The position numbers and the translations under genes are program-made. The notes below the pieces were generated by a model. That model was given only the letters and a program-made list of their open reading frames with translations, searched no databases and was not told where the DNA came from. 64,000 nt of DNA from Prado023 sp963706885 (GTDB lineage Bacteria; Actinomycetota; Actinomycetes; S36-B12; CAIYMF01). The stretch spans positions 1 to 64,000 of the forward strand of contig CAVPNX010000033.1 in the NCBI GenBank assembly GCA_963706885.1. The letters run 5' to 3'. Below, in pieces: positions 23,967-34,847 of this stretch (the first letter of the stretch is position 1; every line of letters starts with the position of its first letter).

Positions 23967-25664
23967 ATGGCGCGCAGGAAACTCGGCGACACGTTGGTCG
24001 GGTGGGGGGTCATCACGCCCCAGCAGCTCGAGGCCGCCCTCGAGGCCCAGGCCCGGGACGGGCGAACGGTCCGCCGGCGCATCGGTCGCGTGCTGGTCGA
24101 CGCGGGCATGGTGACCGATGGTGCCGTCGCTGCTGCGCTGGCCGACATGCACGGGCTCCAGGTGGTGGACCTCGAACTGCAGATCATCGACCCCGGGGTC
24201 GCCCGACGGATCCCGCACAGCATCGCCGTGCAGCACGTCGTCCTTCCGCTGACTGTGCGCGAGGGCGTGCTGCGAGTGGCCGTCGCGGATCCGGTGGACG
24301 TCGTCGCGCTCGACGACCTGCGGATGCGGGCCCAAGGGCTGCGCCTCGAGGTGGTGGTGGCCGCCGAGACCCAGTTGCGCGACAAGATCGCCGAGCTCTG
24401 GAGCCAGGTGGTCACCGAGGACGCATTGGAGAAGTTCGTCTCCGAGCTGTCCGTCGACGAGGAAGTGAACCTCGAGGCCGGAGATGACGAGGGCGCGGTC
24501 GCCGCCGTGCAGCAGATCCTCTCAGCGGCCGTGCGCGCCGGAGCGAGCGACGTGCACATCGAGCCGATGCGCGATGGGGTGCGGGTGCGGGTGCGCATCG
24601 ACGGAACGCTGCGGCCGTTGATGTCCCTGCCACGCAGCGGGCACTCGTCGATCGTTGCGCGCACCAAGATCGTCGCCGGGCTCGACATCGTTGAGCGGCG
24701 GGTCCCACAGGATGGTCGCGCGCGGCTGCGCGTCGACGGTCGCGACCGCAACCTGCGCGTGTCCACGCTGCCCACGATGCACGGGGAGAAGATCGTGGTG
24801 CGGCTGCTGTCCGATCAGGCGTCACTGCCGAGCCTCACCGATCTCGGGATCGGCCTTGACCAGGAGTTGATCCTGCAGAACGCCCTGCACCTGCCGCAGG
24901 GGCTCGTGCTGATCACGGGCCCGACAGGCTCGGGAAAGTCGACCACCCTGTACGCGGCGATCCGGCAGATGATCAACGACGAGCGCAACCTGATCACCCT
25001 CGAGGATCCGGTCGAGATCGAGCTGCCCGGCGTGGCCCAGGTACAGGTCTCCGACAAGACCGGAATGACGTTCGCGGCCGGACTGCGCTCAGCGCTGCGC
25101 CAGGACCCGGACGTGATCATGGTCGGCGAGATCCGCGACCAGATCACCGCCGAGCTTGCCGTGCGCGCGGCCCTCACCGGTCACCTCGTCCTGTCGACCC
25201 TGCACACGAACGACTCCGCGTCCGCGGTGATCCGGCTCGTGGAGATGGGTGTGCCGAACTACCTGGTCGCCTCGTCGCTGACGCTGTCCATGGCGCAGCG
25301 GTTGGTGCGCAAGCCCTGCCGGGAGTGCGTGGTGCACTCCCCTGCCGACGCCGACACACGACGGCGCCTCGGGATGACCGACATAGAGGCAGCGGCGTGC
25401 GTGGCATCCGTGGGGTGCCGGTCGTGCGGGATGTCCGGGTACTCGGGGCGGATCGGGCTCTACGAGATGTTGCCCATCACCCGTGGCGTGCGGGCAGCGC
25501 TGATGGCCGGTGCGGGCGAGACAGCCATTGCGTCGGCGGCAATGTCGGACGGGTTCCGCTCGCTCCAGCGGCTGGGGGTCGAGTCGGCGGTGGCGGGCTT
25601 GACGACGCCGGCGGAGTTGTTGCGGACGTTGTCCATCGACGCGGAGGCGCTTTCGGCGGTGTAG
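23967..25664 (+). CDS. pilB: GspE/PilB-type secretion or pilus ATPase
   Basis: 565 residues from ATG 23967 (GAGAAGGGGG upstream). An N-terminal MshEN/T2SSE_N domain (LGDTLVGWGVITPQQLEAAL) is followed by the ATPase: Walker A TGPTGSGKSTTLYAAI near 320, Asp box EDPVEIELPGVAQ, Walker B DVIMVGEIRDQ, His box STLHTNDSASAVIR, and a tetracysteine zinc site (CREC near 455 and CRSCG near 490). The type is PilB of type IV pili or tad-like systems. No pilC, pilin or peptidase gene lies nearby, so it is an orphan here; partners may be elsewhere. Confidence 0.85.
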   Translation: MARRKLGDTLVGWGVITPQQLEAALEAQARDGRTVRRRIGRVLVDAGMVTDGAVAAALADMHGLQVVDLELQIIDPGVARRIPHSIAVQHVVLPLTVREGVLRVAVADPVDVVALDDLRMRAQGLRLEVVVAAETQLRDKIAELWSQVVTEDALEKFVSELSVDEEVNLEAGDDEGAVAAVQQILSAAVRAGASDVHIEPMRDGVRVRVRIDGTLRPLMSLPRSGHSSIVARTKIVAGLDIVERRVPQDGRARLRVDGRDRNLRVSTLPTMHGEKIVVRLLSDQASLPSLTDLGIGLDQELILQNALHLPQGLVLITGPTGSGKSTTLYAAIRQMINDERNLITLEDPVEIELPGVAQVQVSDKTGMTFAAGLRSALRQDPDVIMVGEIRDQITAELAVRAALTGHLVLSTLHTNDSASAVIRLVEMGVPNYLVASSLTLSMAQRLVRKPCRECVVHSPADADTRRRLGMTDIEAAACVASVGCRSCGMSGYSGRIGLYEMLPITRGVRAALMAGAGETAIASAAMSDGFRSLQRLGVESAVAGLTTPAELLRTLSIDAEALSAV

Positions 25665-25765
25665 GCGGAGTCCTCCACCCCGCGGTGGTCACAGGGGCTG
25701 CCGTGCGAGCGCTGCGACCCTTCGAGCGAGTCGCTCGTCGAGCAGCTGCAGGCCGACTGGCAGCG

Positions 25766-26296
25766 TCAGCGCGCATCACGCAGCGCGCGGAGCACGGCAG
25801 TCTCGCGGGCGACCCAGGTCTGGGCAGTACCGCCGGCGAGGACTCGCTCGTTGGCGTGAAGTGCCTCGTCGACCCCGATCCACACCGGCTCGAACGCGAG
25901 CTCATGCTCGTAATCGTCGAGGCTCTGGTCGTGGACCACGTCGGTCACGTCGCACGGGCGGTACGTCGACTCCATCCGGAAGAACGCGCCCGGTTCGCGG
26001 GCCCGGCGGTGTTCGAGCGCCACCACGATCACTTCCCCAACCCGCGTGACAGTGCGTCCGCACTCCTCGGACACCTCGCGGATCAGCGCCTCGTCCGGGG
26101 ACTCCCCCGGCTCAAGCCCGCCGCCGGGGAACTTGTAGTCCCCGGCGATCCTCGAGTGGACCATCAGCAGGTGCGTGTCGCGCCGGATGACGGCCCGGAC
26201 GGCCACCCGCTGGATCACCTCCGCCGGCTCGTCCGGCACCGGGTCGTGGTCGATCCGGATGCGCAACGGCTCCGCGCCGTCGACCTCGGGCCTCAC
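25766..26296 (-). CDS. Nudix hydrolase
   Basis: 176 residues. The Nudix box is complete: GGGLEPGESPDEALIREVSEECG near 80-102 (G-x5-E-x7-REVSEEC), with HSRIAGDYKFPGGGLE before it. The family hydrolyses nucleoside diphosphates linked to another group. The substrate is not predictable. It is divergent-facing to pilB (tail to tail, 101 bases apart; nothing seen between) and lies five bases downstream of sigA on the same strand, so it may be read through from sigA. Confidence 0.8.
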   Translation of the reverse strand: MRPEVDGAEPLRIRIDHDPVPDEPAEVIQRVAVRAVIRRDTHLLMVHSRIAGDYKFPGGGLEPGESPDEALIREVSEECGRTVTRVGEVIVVALEHRRAREPGAFFRMESTYRPCDVTDVVHDQSLDDYEHELAFEPVWIGVDEALHANERVLAGGTAQTWVARETAVLRALRDAR

Positions 26297-26301
26297 AACC
26301 C

Positions 26302-27934
<1,633 letters not shown>

Positions 27935-28114
27935 CAGCAGATGCCTCTCACCTCGACGTCCGGGCGCGCAAGGCATGCGCCGATCCCGGGAACGTGGTCA
28001 TTCTGTCATGTGCCCGAGTCAGGGCGGACACCCTGATGCAACGACACAAGCGCCCCCGTCTGTTCCCGCTGACGGTCCGTGGCAAACCCCGTCAGCCCGA
28101 CGATTCGTCCGGAA

Positions 28115-28510
28115 TCAGGCCTTGACCGCAAGGACGGGGATCGTCGACTCGAGCAGGATCGACTGCGAGTTGGAGCCCAGCACGAGCTTGCCGACCGGGG
28201 AGCGCCGCCGGATCCCGATCACGATGAGGTCGGCAGAGATCTCCTCCGCCGTGTCCAGGACGTCGCTGACCGGGTCCTTGCCCCGGACCAGATGCCGCAG
28301 GTCGTGCTCGACGTCGGCCGAGTGCAGCATGGCGTGGACGCGGTCCAGGGCCTCGGTGCGCTCCATCGCGGTGGCGCTGTCGAGCTTCTCACCATGGTCG
28401 GAGTACACGACCAGCACCATGCACCCCCGGAGCCTGGCCTCCGCGATGCCCTGCCGAACCGCGGCGTCACCCTCGGGGCTGGCGACGTACCCGACCACGA
28501 CTCCACTCAT
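28115..28510 (-). CDS. Universal stress protein (UspA family)
   Basis: 131 residues from ATG 28510, with GGAGG upstream. MSGVVVGYVASPEGDAAVRQG is the first strand-helix; DLIVIGIRRRSPVGKLVLGSNSQSILL near 95-122 holds the ATP-binding G-2x-G-9x-G-S/N signature of UspA (here GIRRRSPVGKLVLGSNS). The family binds ATP or cAMP and aids stress survival. Single gene, downstream of metY on the same strand but behind a strong terminator. Confidence 0.82.
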   Translation of the reverse strand: MSGVVVGYVASPEGDAAVRQGIAEARLRGCMVLVVYSDHGEKLDSATAMERTEALDRVHAMLHSADVEHDLRHLVRGKDPVSDVLDTAEEISADLIVIGIRRRSPVGKLVLGSNSQSILLESTIPVLAVKA

Positions 28511-28611
28511 CGATACCTCCCTGACGTGTCTGGGCACCACCGTAGCGGTTCGGGGGCGCGGATTCCGGTCAGGCGTCCGGCACGTCGCCGAGCGTTCCCT
28601 GGGCAAGCGAT

Positions 28612-28679
28612 CCGGCCCCCCGTCACCCAAGGATCGGACCCCTCGAGGGGGCCGAGATCACGGGGTGCCGGGGGGCCGG
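28612..28679 (-). terminator. Strong stem after metY
   Basis: CCGGCCCCCCGTCACCC (28612-28628) pairs with the complementary arm at 28663-28679 with one mismatch, a 17-position stem. The loop holds a second palindrome, CCCCTCGAGGGG (28639-28650). Lying 13 bases past the metY stop, it should end the metY transcript before the Usp gene. No U tract, as is common in actinobacteria. Confidence 0.7.
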
Positions 28680-28691
28680 CGATCTGCTGGG

Positions 28692-30008
<1,317 letters not shown>

Positions 30009-30095
30009 CTCGACGTCTCCTCGTGGTGGCCCCAGGGGGCCGTGGCGGGTGTGACGTTGGTCTGGAATCGGGTGTGCCGAGTCCCAGGCCCTCGT

Positions 30096-30127
30096 CGGGT
30101 CTGGGGCCTTGCTGGGAGCAAGACCCG
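30096..30127 (-). promoter_or_regulatory. Probable expression-platform hairpin of the SAM-IV riboswitch
   Basis: On the minus strand CGGGT...ACCCG encloses CTTGCT-CCC-AGCAAG, giving a long two-part hairpin. It overlaps the last conserved riboswitch block (GCGGGTC), so ligand binding and this hairpin would compete. It could block or end transcription about 90 bases before metY; that mode is inferred. Confidence 0.5.
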
Positions 30128-30243
30128 CGCTTGCTGCGTCCCGCCGGCGGCGGTAGCAACCAGGTCCTCACCTGGGGCACCCCACCGCGGTGGGAGGGTT
30201 GCCGCCCAGCAAGCCAGGGCTTGATGCTGGGACTCTTGACCTG
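30122..30243 (-). promoter_or_regulatory. SAM-IV riboswitch upstream of metY
   Basis: On the minus strand this reads like the SAM-IV consensus I know from streptomycetes: GGTCAAGAGT, CAGCATCAAGCC, GGCTTGCTGG, CGGCAACCCTCC, ACCGCGGTGGGGTGCCCC and, at the 3' end, GCAAGCGCGGGTC (30122-30134). P1 is CAGGTC (30238-30243) with GACCTG (30161-30166). SAM binding should lower metY expression. Confidence 0.9.
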
Positions 30244-30307
30244 TCGCAGAAGGTACACGGGCCCGATGGATGGCGCAAACGCGCTCCAGCCGGCGTGTCG
30301 GTGGGCG

Positions 30308-31360
30308 TCATCGCCTCCCCGGGTTTCGGCACTCGGACTCCGGGAGGCCGGTCAGGGACTCCCGCCAGGCCCGTGGATCGCAGCCCCCGGCCATGAGCTG
30401 CGAGGCCAGGCGGGCCAACCGGTAGTCGGGATCCTCCTCGAGGGCGCGCTGGATGCACAGGGTCGCCAGGGCGCCCCCGCCGCGCATCCAGGCCACGAGC
30501 CCGGTGAGGGTCGCCACGGGGGCGACGGAACCCTCAGGTGCGGTCCTCAGGGCATCGCAGAGCACCTCGATGGTCGTCTCCCAGCAGCGGTCGCAGTGGT
30601 GCCCGCGGACGACCAGCCGGTGCAGGACGACGTCCCGGACGCGGATGTCGTCCAACGCGCGCAGCATCCGCACCGCCCGGGCCGGTGTGGACGGCATCAT
30701 CGGGGCGCCGCAGCTGTTGCGGGGCAGCAGCACCCCGGTGAGGAACGCGATCTGCGCGTCGCGCCAGCGCTGCGTGGCCAGTGGTGGGCGTCTGCGGGCC
30801 ATCACCCGCTGGACCTCCGCAGCGCGCTCCTCGTTGCGGGTGATCCGGGCTGAGAGGTCGGTGCGGCTGCCCAGAGGGGCGTAGCCGGCGTAGACGTACT
30901 CGGCGCGCACGGCGTTCATGACCTGGGTGTCCAGGGGCGTGCCCTGCGTGGGGCAGCAGGCCGGATCCATGCAGGTGTGTGACCACCACATGCGCCCGTT
31001 CGTGCTGAGGTTGGCCCCGACCTCGATGCCGAGCATGTCCAGTGCGGACGACAGTGCGCGCAGGAAGCCCGCACTTGACACCTCATCACGCGCCCTGTCG
31101 TCGGGGTCCTCGACCCAGGCGACCCAGTCGATGGCGAAGCCACCCGTCCGCTGGATGCTCAGGGCGACCTGGGCAGCGGCCTCAGCGGCCTGCTCGTGTG
31201 GCGGCAGGTCGACGCGCAGGACGACCGGCGAGACCCTCCCGGGCACGCCATGGATGAAGGCGACGAGCGATCTCTCCGGCTGGAAGCCCAGGAGTGGGGC
31301 GCAGGACGCCACGAGTCCGCTGGGACAGGTGATCGGGGGCAGGTCGGCTTGGGCTGTCAT
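30308..31360 (-). CDS. DUF4192 domain protein
   Basis: 350 residues of the actinobacterial DUF4192 family: the start ITCPSGLVASCAPLLGFQPERSLV, a cysteine pair in CMDPACCPTQGTP, and a C-terminal half with HHCDRCWETTIEVLCDAL, all typical. Function is unknown; the CC and CxxC groups may bind metal. It sits upstream of the metY riboswitch on the same strand. No partner gene gives a hint. Confidence 0.7.
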   Translation of the reverse strand: MTAQADLPPITCPSGLVASCAPLLGFQPERSLVAFIHGVPGRVSPVVLRVDLPPHEQAAEAAAQVALSIQRTGGFAIDWVAWVEDPDDRARDEVSSAGFLRALSSALDMLGIEVGANLSTNGRMWWSHTCMDPACCPTQGTPLDTQVMNAVRAEYVYAGYAPLGSRTDLSARITRNEERAAEVQRVMARRRPPLATQRWRDAQIAFLTGVLLPRNSCGAPMMPSTPARAVRMLRALDDIRVRDVVLHRLVVRGHHCDRCWETTIEVLCDALRTAPEGSVAPVATLTGLVAWMRGGGALATLCIQRALEEDPDYRLARLASQLMAGGCDPRAWRESLTGLPESECRNPGRR

Positions 31361-31426
31361 GGGCCAACCGTTGCCCGTGATCGGGCGACCGTGAAGAGCG
31401 CCGGGATGATCTGTGGACAGCCGTGC

Positions 31427-31888
31427 TCAGATGTCCTCACCGACCGCGAGGATCTTCGCGGTCCAGGTACCGGCGGGGGCAACGACCACACACTCGTCAC
31501 CGGCCGTCTGGCCCAACAGGGCGAGGGCAAGCGGTGAGGTGTCGCTGATCCGCTCGTCGTCGAGGTAGGCCTCCACCGGATCGACGATCCGCACGACGCG
31601 ACGGTGTCCGTCGGCGTCGGTGATGGCAACTCGGCTCCCCAGCGTGATCACCGGCCCGAGGTTCGCCAGATCCAGGGTCCCGGACGTGCCCAGAAGCACC
31701 ATGAGTCGATCGTGCTCGGCCTGGAGTCGCTCGAAGTCGGCCACGACACGCTCGTCGCGCTCGTCCTCCACCAGCATGGGGCGCATCGCGGGGAGCTCCT
31801 CGTGCGCGATCTCGTCCACCCGTGCCTGCAGCCCTGCCCGCCCGTGGGGCGTCAGCATCACCTGCGTGTGCTCAGTCACCACTGCCAC
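31427..31888 (-). CDS. Gre-factor-like transcription elongation protein
   Basis: 153 residues. An N-terminal coiled-coil (MLTPHGRAGLQARVDEI to VADFERLQAEHDRLMVLL) is followed by a C-terminal FKBP-like domain (LGSRVAITDADGHRRVVRIVDPVEA, ISDTSPLALALLGQTAGDECVV), the layout of GreA/GreB. The ISDTSPLALALLG block is the signature of the family. It may be a Gre homologue that acts in the RNA polymerase secondary channel, or a Gfh-type inhibitor, as the acidic tip is DERDE rather than the usual pair in the classic position. It is divergent from the SRPBCC/SDR pair. Confidence 0.7.
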   Translation of the reverse strand: MAVVTEHTQVMLTPHGRAGLQARVDEIAHEELPAMRPMLVEDERDERVVADFERLQAEHDRLMVLLGTSGTLDLANLGPVITLGSRVAITDADGHRRVVRIVDPVEAYLDDERISDTSPLALALLGQTAGDECVVVAPAGTWTAKILAVGEDI

Positions 31889-32158
31889 CCACCCTCCGTT
31901 GGTCCCCCACGTCCCTCAGGGGCGTGAACCGTGAGGGTACCCGGTGGTCGTGGCACATGACGCAGTGGGACCCATGAGGTCGGTGCGGACGTTGAGGGGC
32001 CCGAACATCCTGCGGCTTCCCCTCCGCAGAGCGCCCGGGCCCTGTTGATCAACGTACCGTCGCCGTGCCCGCGCGCCGGGCAACGGCACGCCGAGGAGGC
32101 CCACGAATCGGCCCACCCCGCGGATGCAGCCGTCCCGCGCTGGTCGCAGACTGGACCC

Positions 32159-32638
32159 ATGGCCCGCTACAGCACCACCACACTCTTCACCGCCGCTCCC
32201 CCTCTGGTCGTCCTGGACCACCTTGCGGACTTCGCCAGCGTGGCCGACTGGGATCCCGGAATCACCGCGGCGTCCCTCATCGCGGGCGAACCGGGGCGGG
32301 TCGGGTCCCGCTACCAGGTCACGGCGACCTTCGGACCCCGACACATCCCGCTCGAGTACGTCATCACCGAGAGGGTGGACCCCGGTGACGATCGACCGGG
32401 GCGGGTGGTCCTCGTTGCGGACGGCGGGTCCTTCACCTCCCACGACACCATCACCGTCACAGCCGTGGAGGGCGGCAGCCAGGTCCAGTACGAGGCGATC
32501 CTGACCCTCCCTGGGGCGCGACGTGTGCTGGACTGGCCCCTGGGCCTGAGCTTCCAGGTGATCGGGCGCCGGGCGGAGAAGGGGTTGCGCGCCGAGCTCG
32601 CGGAGCTTGCCCTCGCACCTGACGGGGGGCCCGAATGA
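32159..32638 (+). CDS. SRPBCC family protein
   Basis: 159 residues from ATG 32159. MARYSTTTLFTAAPPLVVLDHLADF, PGRVGSRYQVTATF and a C-terminal amphipathic helix match the START-like ligand-binding fold (cf. polyketide cyclase/dehydrase). Its stop overlaps the SDR start by four bases (ATGA), so the two are a coupled pair and the SRPBCC protein may present or protect the SDR substrate. CAGACT six bases before the ATG is a weak leaderless-type promoter. Confidence 0.72.
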   Translation: MARYSTTTLFTAAPPLVVLDHLADFASVADWDPGITAASLIAGEPGRVGSRYQVTATFGPRHIPLEYVITERVDPGDDRPGRVVLVADGGSFTSHDTITVTAVEGGSQVQYEAILTLPGARRVLDWPLGLSFQVIGRRAEKGLRAELAELALAPDGGPE

Positions 32639-33627
32639 GCGTGCTTCGCTCGGCCGCTTCGGGGAGCGCACGGTTGGCCGACGGGGCCCTCGAGCTCACC
32701 GTGGCGGGAGGCTTCGGCAGCACCGGCATCCGGCTGCGGCGCACGATGTTCGGCTGGTCGGATCCCCCTCGGCTCGATGGGCGCCGCGTGGTCATCACGG
32801 GTGCCACCTCGGGGATCGGCCTGGCGTGCGCCCGCGCGATGGTTGACCTGGGTGCCGAGCTGGCCATCGTCGGTCGGGACGCGGAGCGCACGCAGGCGAC
32901 GGCGACGGATCTGGGGCGTGACTCGGGGATCGAGGTCACGGCCCACATCGCAGACCTCAACCGCCTGGCCGATGCACGTCGCGTGGCCGACGAGATCGCC
33001 GCTGGCGGGGCAGCCGTGGACGTCCTGGTGCACAACGCCGGGGCGCTGACCGCTGAGTATCGGCGCACGGAGGACGGCTTCGAGGCCACCTACGCCTCGC
33101 AGGTCCTCAGCCCGCACATCCTGACCTCCCGACTGCTGCCGGCGCTGCAGCGGGGCTCGGATCCGAGGGTGATCGTGGTCGCCTCAGGTGGGATGTACGC
33201 AGAGAAGCTGGATGTGGCCACCGTGCAGATGGCGGCCGCCGAGTACGACGGCGTGCGTGCCTATGCGCGGGCCAAACGGGCGCAGGTGACCCTGACCCAG
33301 GAGTGGGCCCGCCGCTTCCCCGAGTGCCCGGTGGCGTTCCACAGCATGCACCCGGGGTGGGCGGACACCCCGGGCGTCCAGACATCCCTGCCGACGTTCC
33401 GCCGCGTCACCCGCCCGATCCTGCGCACCCCGCAGGAGGGCGCGGACACGATCGTGTGGCTCGCCGGAGTTGATCCGATCCCCGGGCCGAACGGCTCCTT
33501 CTGGCTGGATCGGGCTCCGCGGGCCACCGTGCGCTACCCCGGTACACGCCCGGCGGCGCGGGAGCCAGCCGCGCTGTGGGACATGGTGTGCCAGCAGAGC
33601 GGCGAGACACCTGCCTGCACGGGTTGA
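32635..33627 (+). CDS. Short-chain dehydrogenase/reductase (DHRS12-like)
   Basis: 330 residues with about 45 extra N-terminal residues before the Rossmann fold. The cofactor motif VVITGATSGIGLACARAM is near 50, NAG near 125, and YARAKRAQVTLTQ near 205 holds the catalytic Tyr/Lys (Y-x3-K). HSMHPGWADTPGV is typical of oxidoreductases acting on lipid-like substrates. The SRPBCC partner in the same operon suggests a hydrophobic substrate. Real substrate unknown. Confidence 0.82.
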   Translation: MSVLRSAASGSARLADGALELTVAGGFGSTGIRLRRTMFGWSDPPRLDGRRVVITGATSGIGLACARAMVDLGAELAIVGRDAERTQATATDLGRDSGIEVTAHIADLNRLADARRVADEIAAGGAAVDVLVHNAGALTAEYRRTEDGFEATYASQVLSPHILTSRLLPALQRGSDPRVIVVASGGMYAEKLDVATVQMAAAEYDGVRAYARAKRAQVTLTQEWARRFPECPVAFHSMHPGWADTPGVQTSLPTFRRVTRPILRTPQEGADTIVWLAGVDPIPGPNGSFWLDRAPRATVRYPGTRPAAREPAALWDMVCQQSGETPACTG

Positions 33628-33643
33628 TCCGGCTGGTTGCTGA

Positions 33644-33684
33644 ACACGTCGGCCCCCCACCTGCGTGGCGGGGGGCCGACGTGT
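33644..33684. terminator. Perfect 15-bp bidirectional terminator
   Basis: ACACGTCGGCCCCCC (33644-33658) is exactly complementary to GGGGGGCCGACGTGT (33670-33684) with an 11-base loop. It lies between the converging SDR gene and the Pro-rich membrane-protein gene and should work in both directions. Confidence 0.8.
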
Positions 33685-33696
33685 GATGCAGGTCGG

Positions 33697-34731
33697 TCAG
33701 GCGGACGGGGCGGCGATCCGGCCCCCCGAGAAGTACCGCCATGCGTAGGCGATCGCGATGGCAGTCACCGGGACGGTGACGAGCAATCCGACTCCGCAGA
33801 GGAGCGCCCCCGCGACGTTGAGCAGGAAGCTCAGCACTGCCAGGAGGATCAGCGGCCCGACGTTGGCGGCGACGACCTCGAACGAGGCGCGGATCGCCCC
33901 CGTGGGGGTCGACTGAGGAGCTGTCGTGACCGAGTCGGACTTCCTGTCGATGATGGCGTATCCGTAGAACTGCAGCAGGAAGCCGGCGATCAGGCCCGGG
34001 ATGATGCACAGGAGGAGCCCGACCGTGACCACCAGGGCGACCAGCAGGGAGGCGATGAAGTAGGGCCCGATGTCCTTCGTGGAGACCAGTTGCTCCACAC
34101 TCGGGCGCCCTCCGTCCAGGATCGCCAGGGCCGCGCGGATCAGGCCGAGCCCGATCACCAGGGAGATGAAGAAGCTCAGGACGCTGCCGGTGATGCTCAG
34201 CAGCCAGTTGTCGAAGCCGCGCGACAGCCAGTTGCTCAGACCGCTGGCGACGATCAGGACCAGCCCGATGAGTGCCAGCGGGCCGATGTTGGCCGTGAAG
34301 CCCTTCCATCCGTAGCCGATCGCATCCGTGGCCGAGAAGGGTGCCCGCTGGGGTGCAGGAACCACGGGCGGGTAGTACCCGGGGGGCGGAGGGTAGCCGG
34401 ACCCCGGGGGCGGCGGAGGGTAGCCGGACCCCGGAGGAGGCGGTGGGGGCGGTGGGTATCCAGCGCCGGGCGGCGGGGGCGGGAACGTACCGCCGGAGGG
34501 CGGCGGCGGTGGTGGGTATCCAGCGCCGGGCGGCGGGGGCGGGTAGGCCCCCGGTGGGCCGGGCGGAGGGGAGCTCGGTGGGGGCGGGGGCGGCGGTGGC
34601 GGGCTGGCGTCCCCGCCGGGCGGGGGCTGGGGAACCAGTGACGAGTCCCCCAGGGCAGACCCGACGTCGGGGGTGTCCTGCTGCCCCGGATCCGGGTCCT
34701 TGGGGGGTGGTGTCGAGGTGGGATCGGTCAT
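33697..34731 (-). CDS. Pro/Gly/Tyr-repeat membrane protein
   Basis: 344 residues. The first 125 are low-complexity, with repeats of GYPPPPP and PGAGYPPP types; the rest has about five hydrophobic helices with GPLALIGLVLIVASGL, FFISLVIGLGLIRAAL, LLLCIIPGLIAGFLLQFYGYAII and a C-terminal helix, the pattern of YciC/DUF975-like proteins. Similar Pro-rich N-termini occur on actinobacterial envelope proteins and may bind WW/SH3-like or cell-wall partners. Function unknown. Confidence 0.72.
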   Translation of the reverse strand: MTDPTSTPPPKDPDPGQQDTPDVGSALGDSSLVPQPPPGGDASPPPPPPPPPSSPPPGPPGAYPPPPPGAGYPPPPPPSGGTFPPPPPGAGYPPPPPPPPGSGYPPPPPGSGYPPPPGYYPPVVPAPQRAPFSATDAIGYGWKGFTANIGPLALIGLVLIVASGLSNWLSRGFDNWLLSITGSVLSFFISLVIGLGLIRAALAILDGGRPSVEQLVSTKDIGPYFIASLLVALVVTVGLLLCIIPGLIAGFLLQFYGYAIIDRKSDSVTTAPQSTPTGAIRASFEVVAANVGPLILLAVLSFLLNVAGALLCGVGLLVTVPVTAIAIAYAWRYFSGGRIAAPSA

Positions 34732-34800
34732 GGTCGCTTCCTCACCGCGGACCGGGGTGGTCCGCTTGCACCTCTGAGCGTATTCCGCTCACAACGCCAA

Positions 34801-34833
34801 GCGGCGTCGACCCTCCCAGAGGACCGACGCCGC
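34801..34833 (-). terminator. Terminator after nrdJ
   Basis: GCGGCGTCG (34801-34809) and CGACGCCGC (34825-34833) form a perfect 9-bp stem with a 15-base loop, 14 bases beyond the nrdJ stop. Confidence 0.65.
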
Positions 34834-34847
34834 CTGACTCGCTCACA

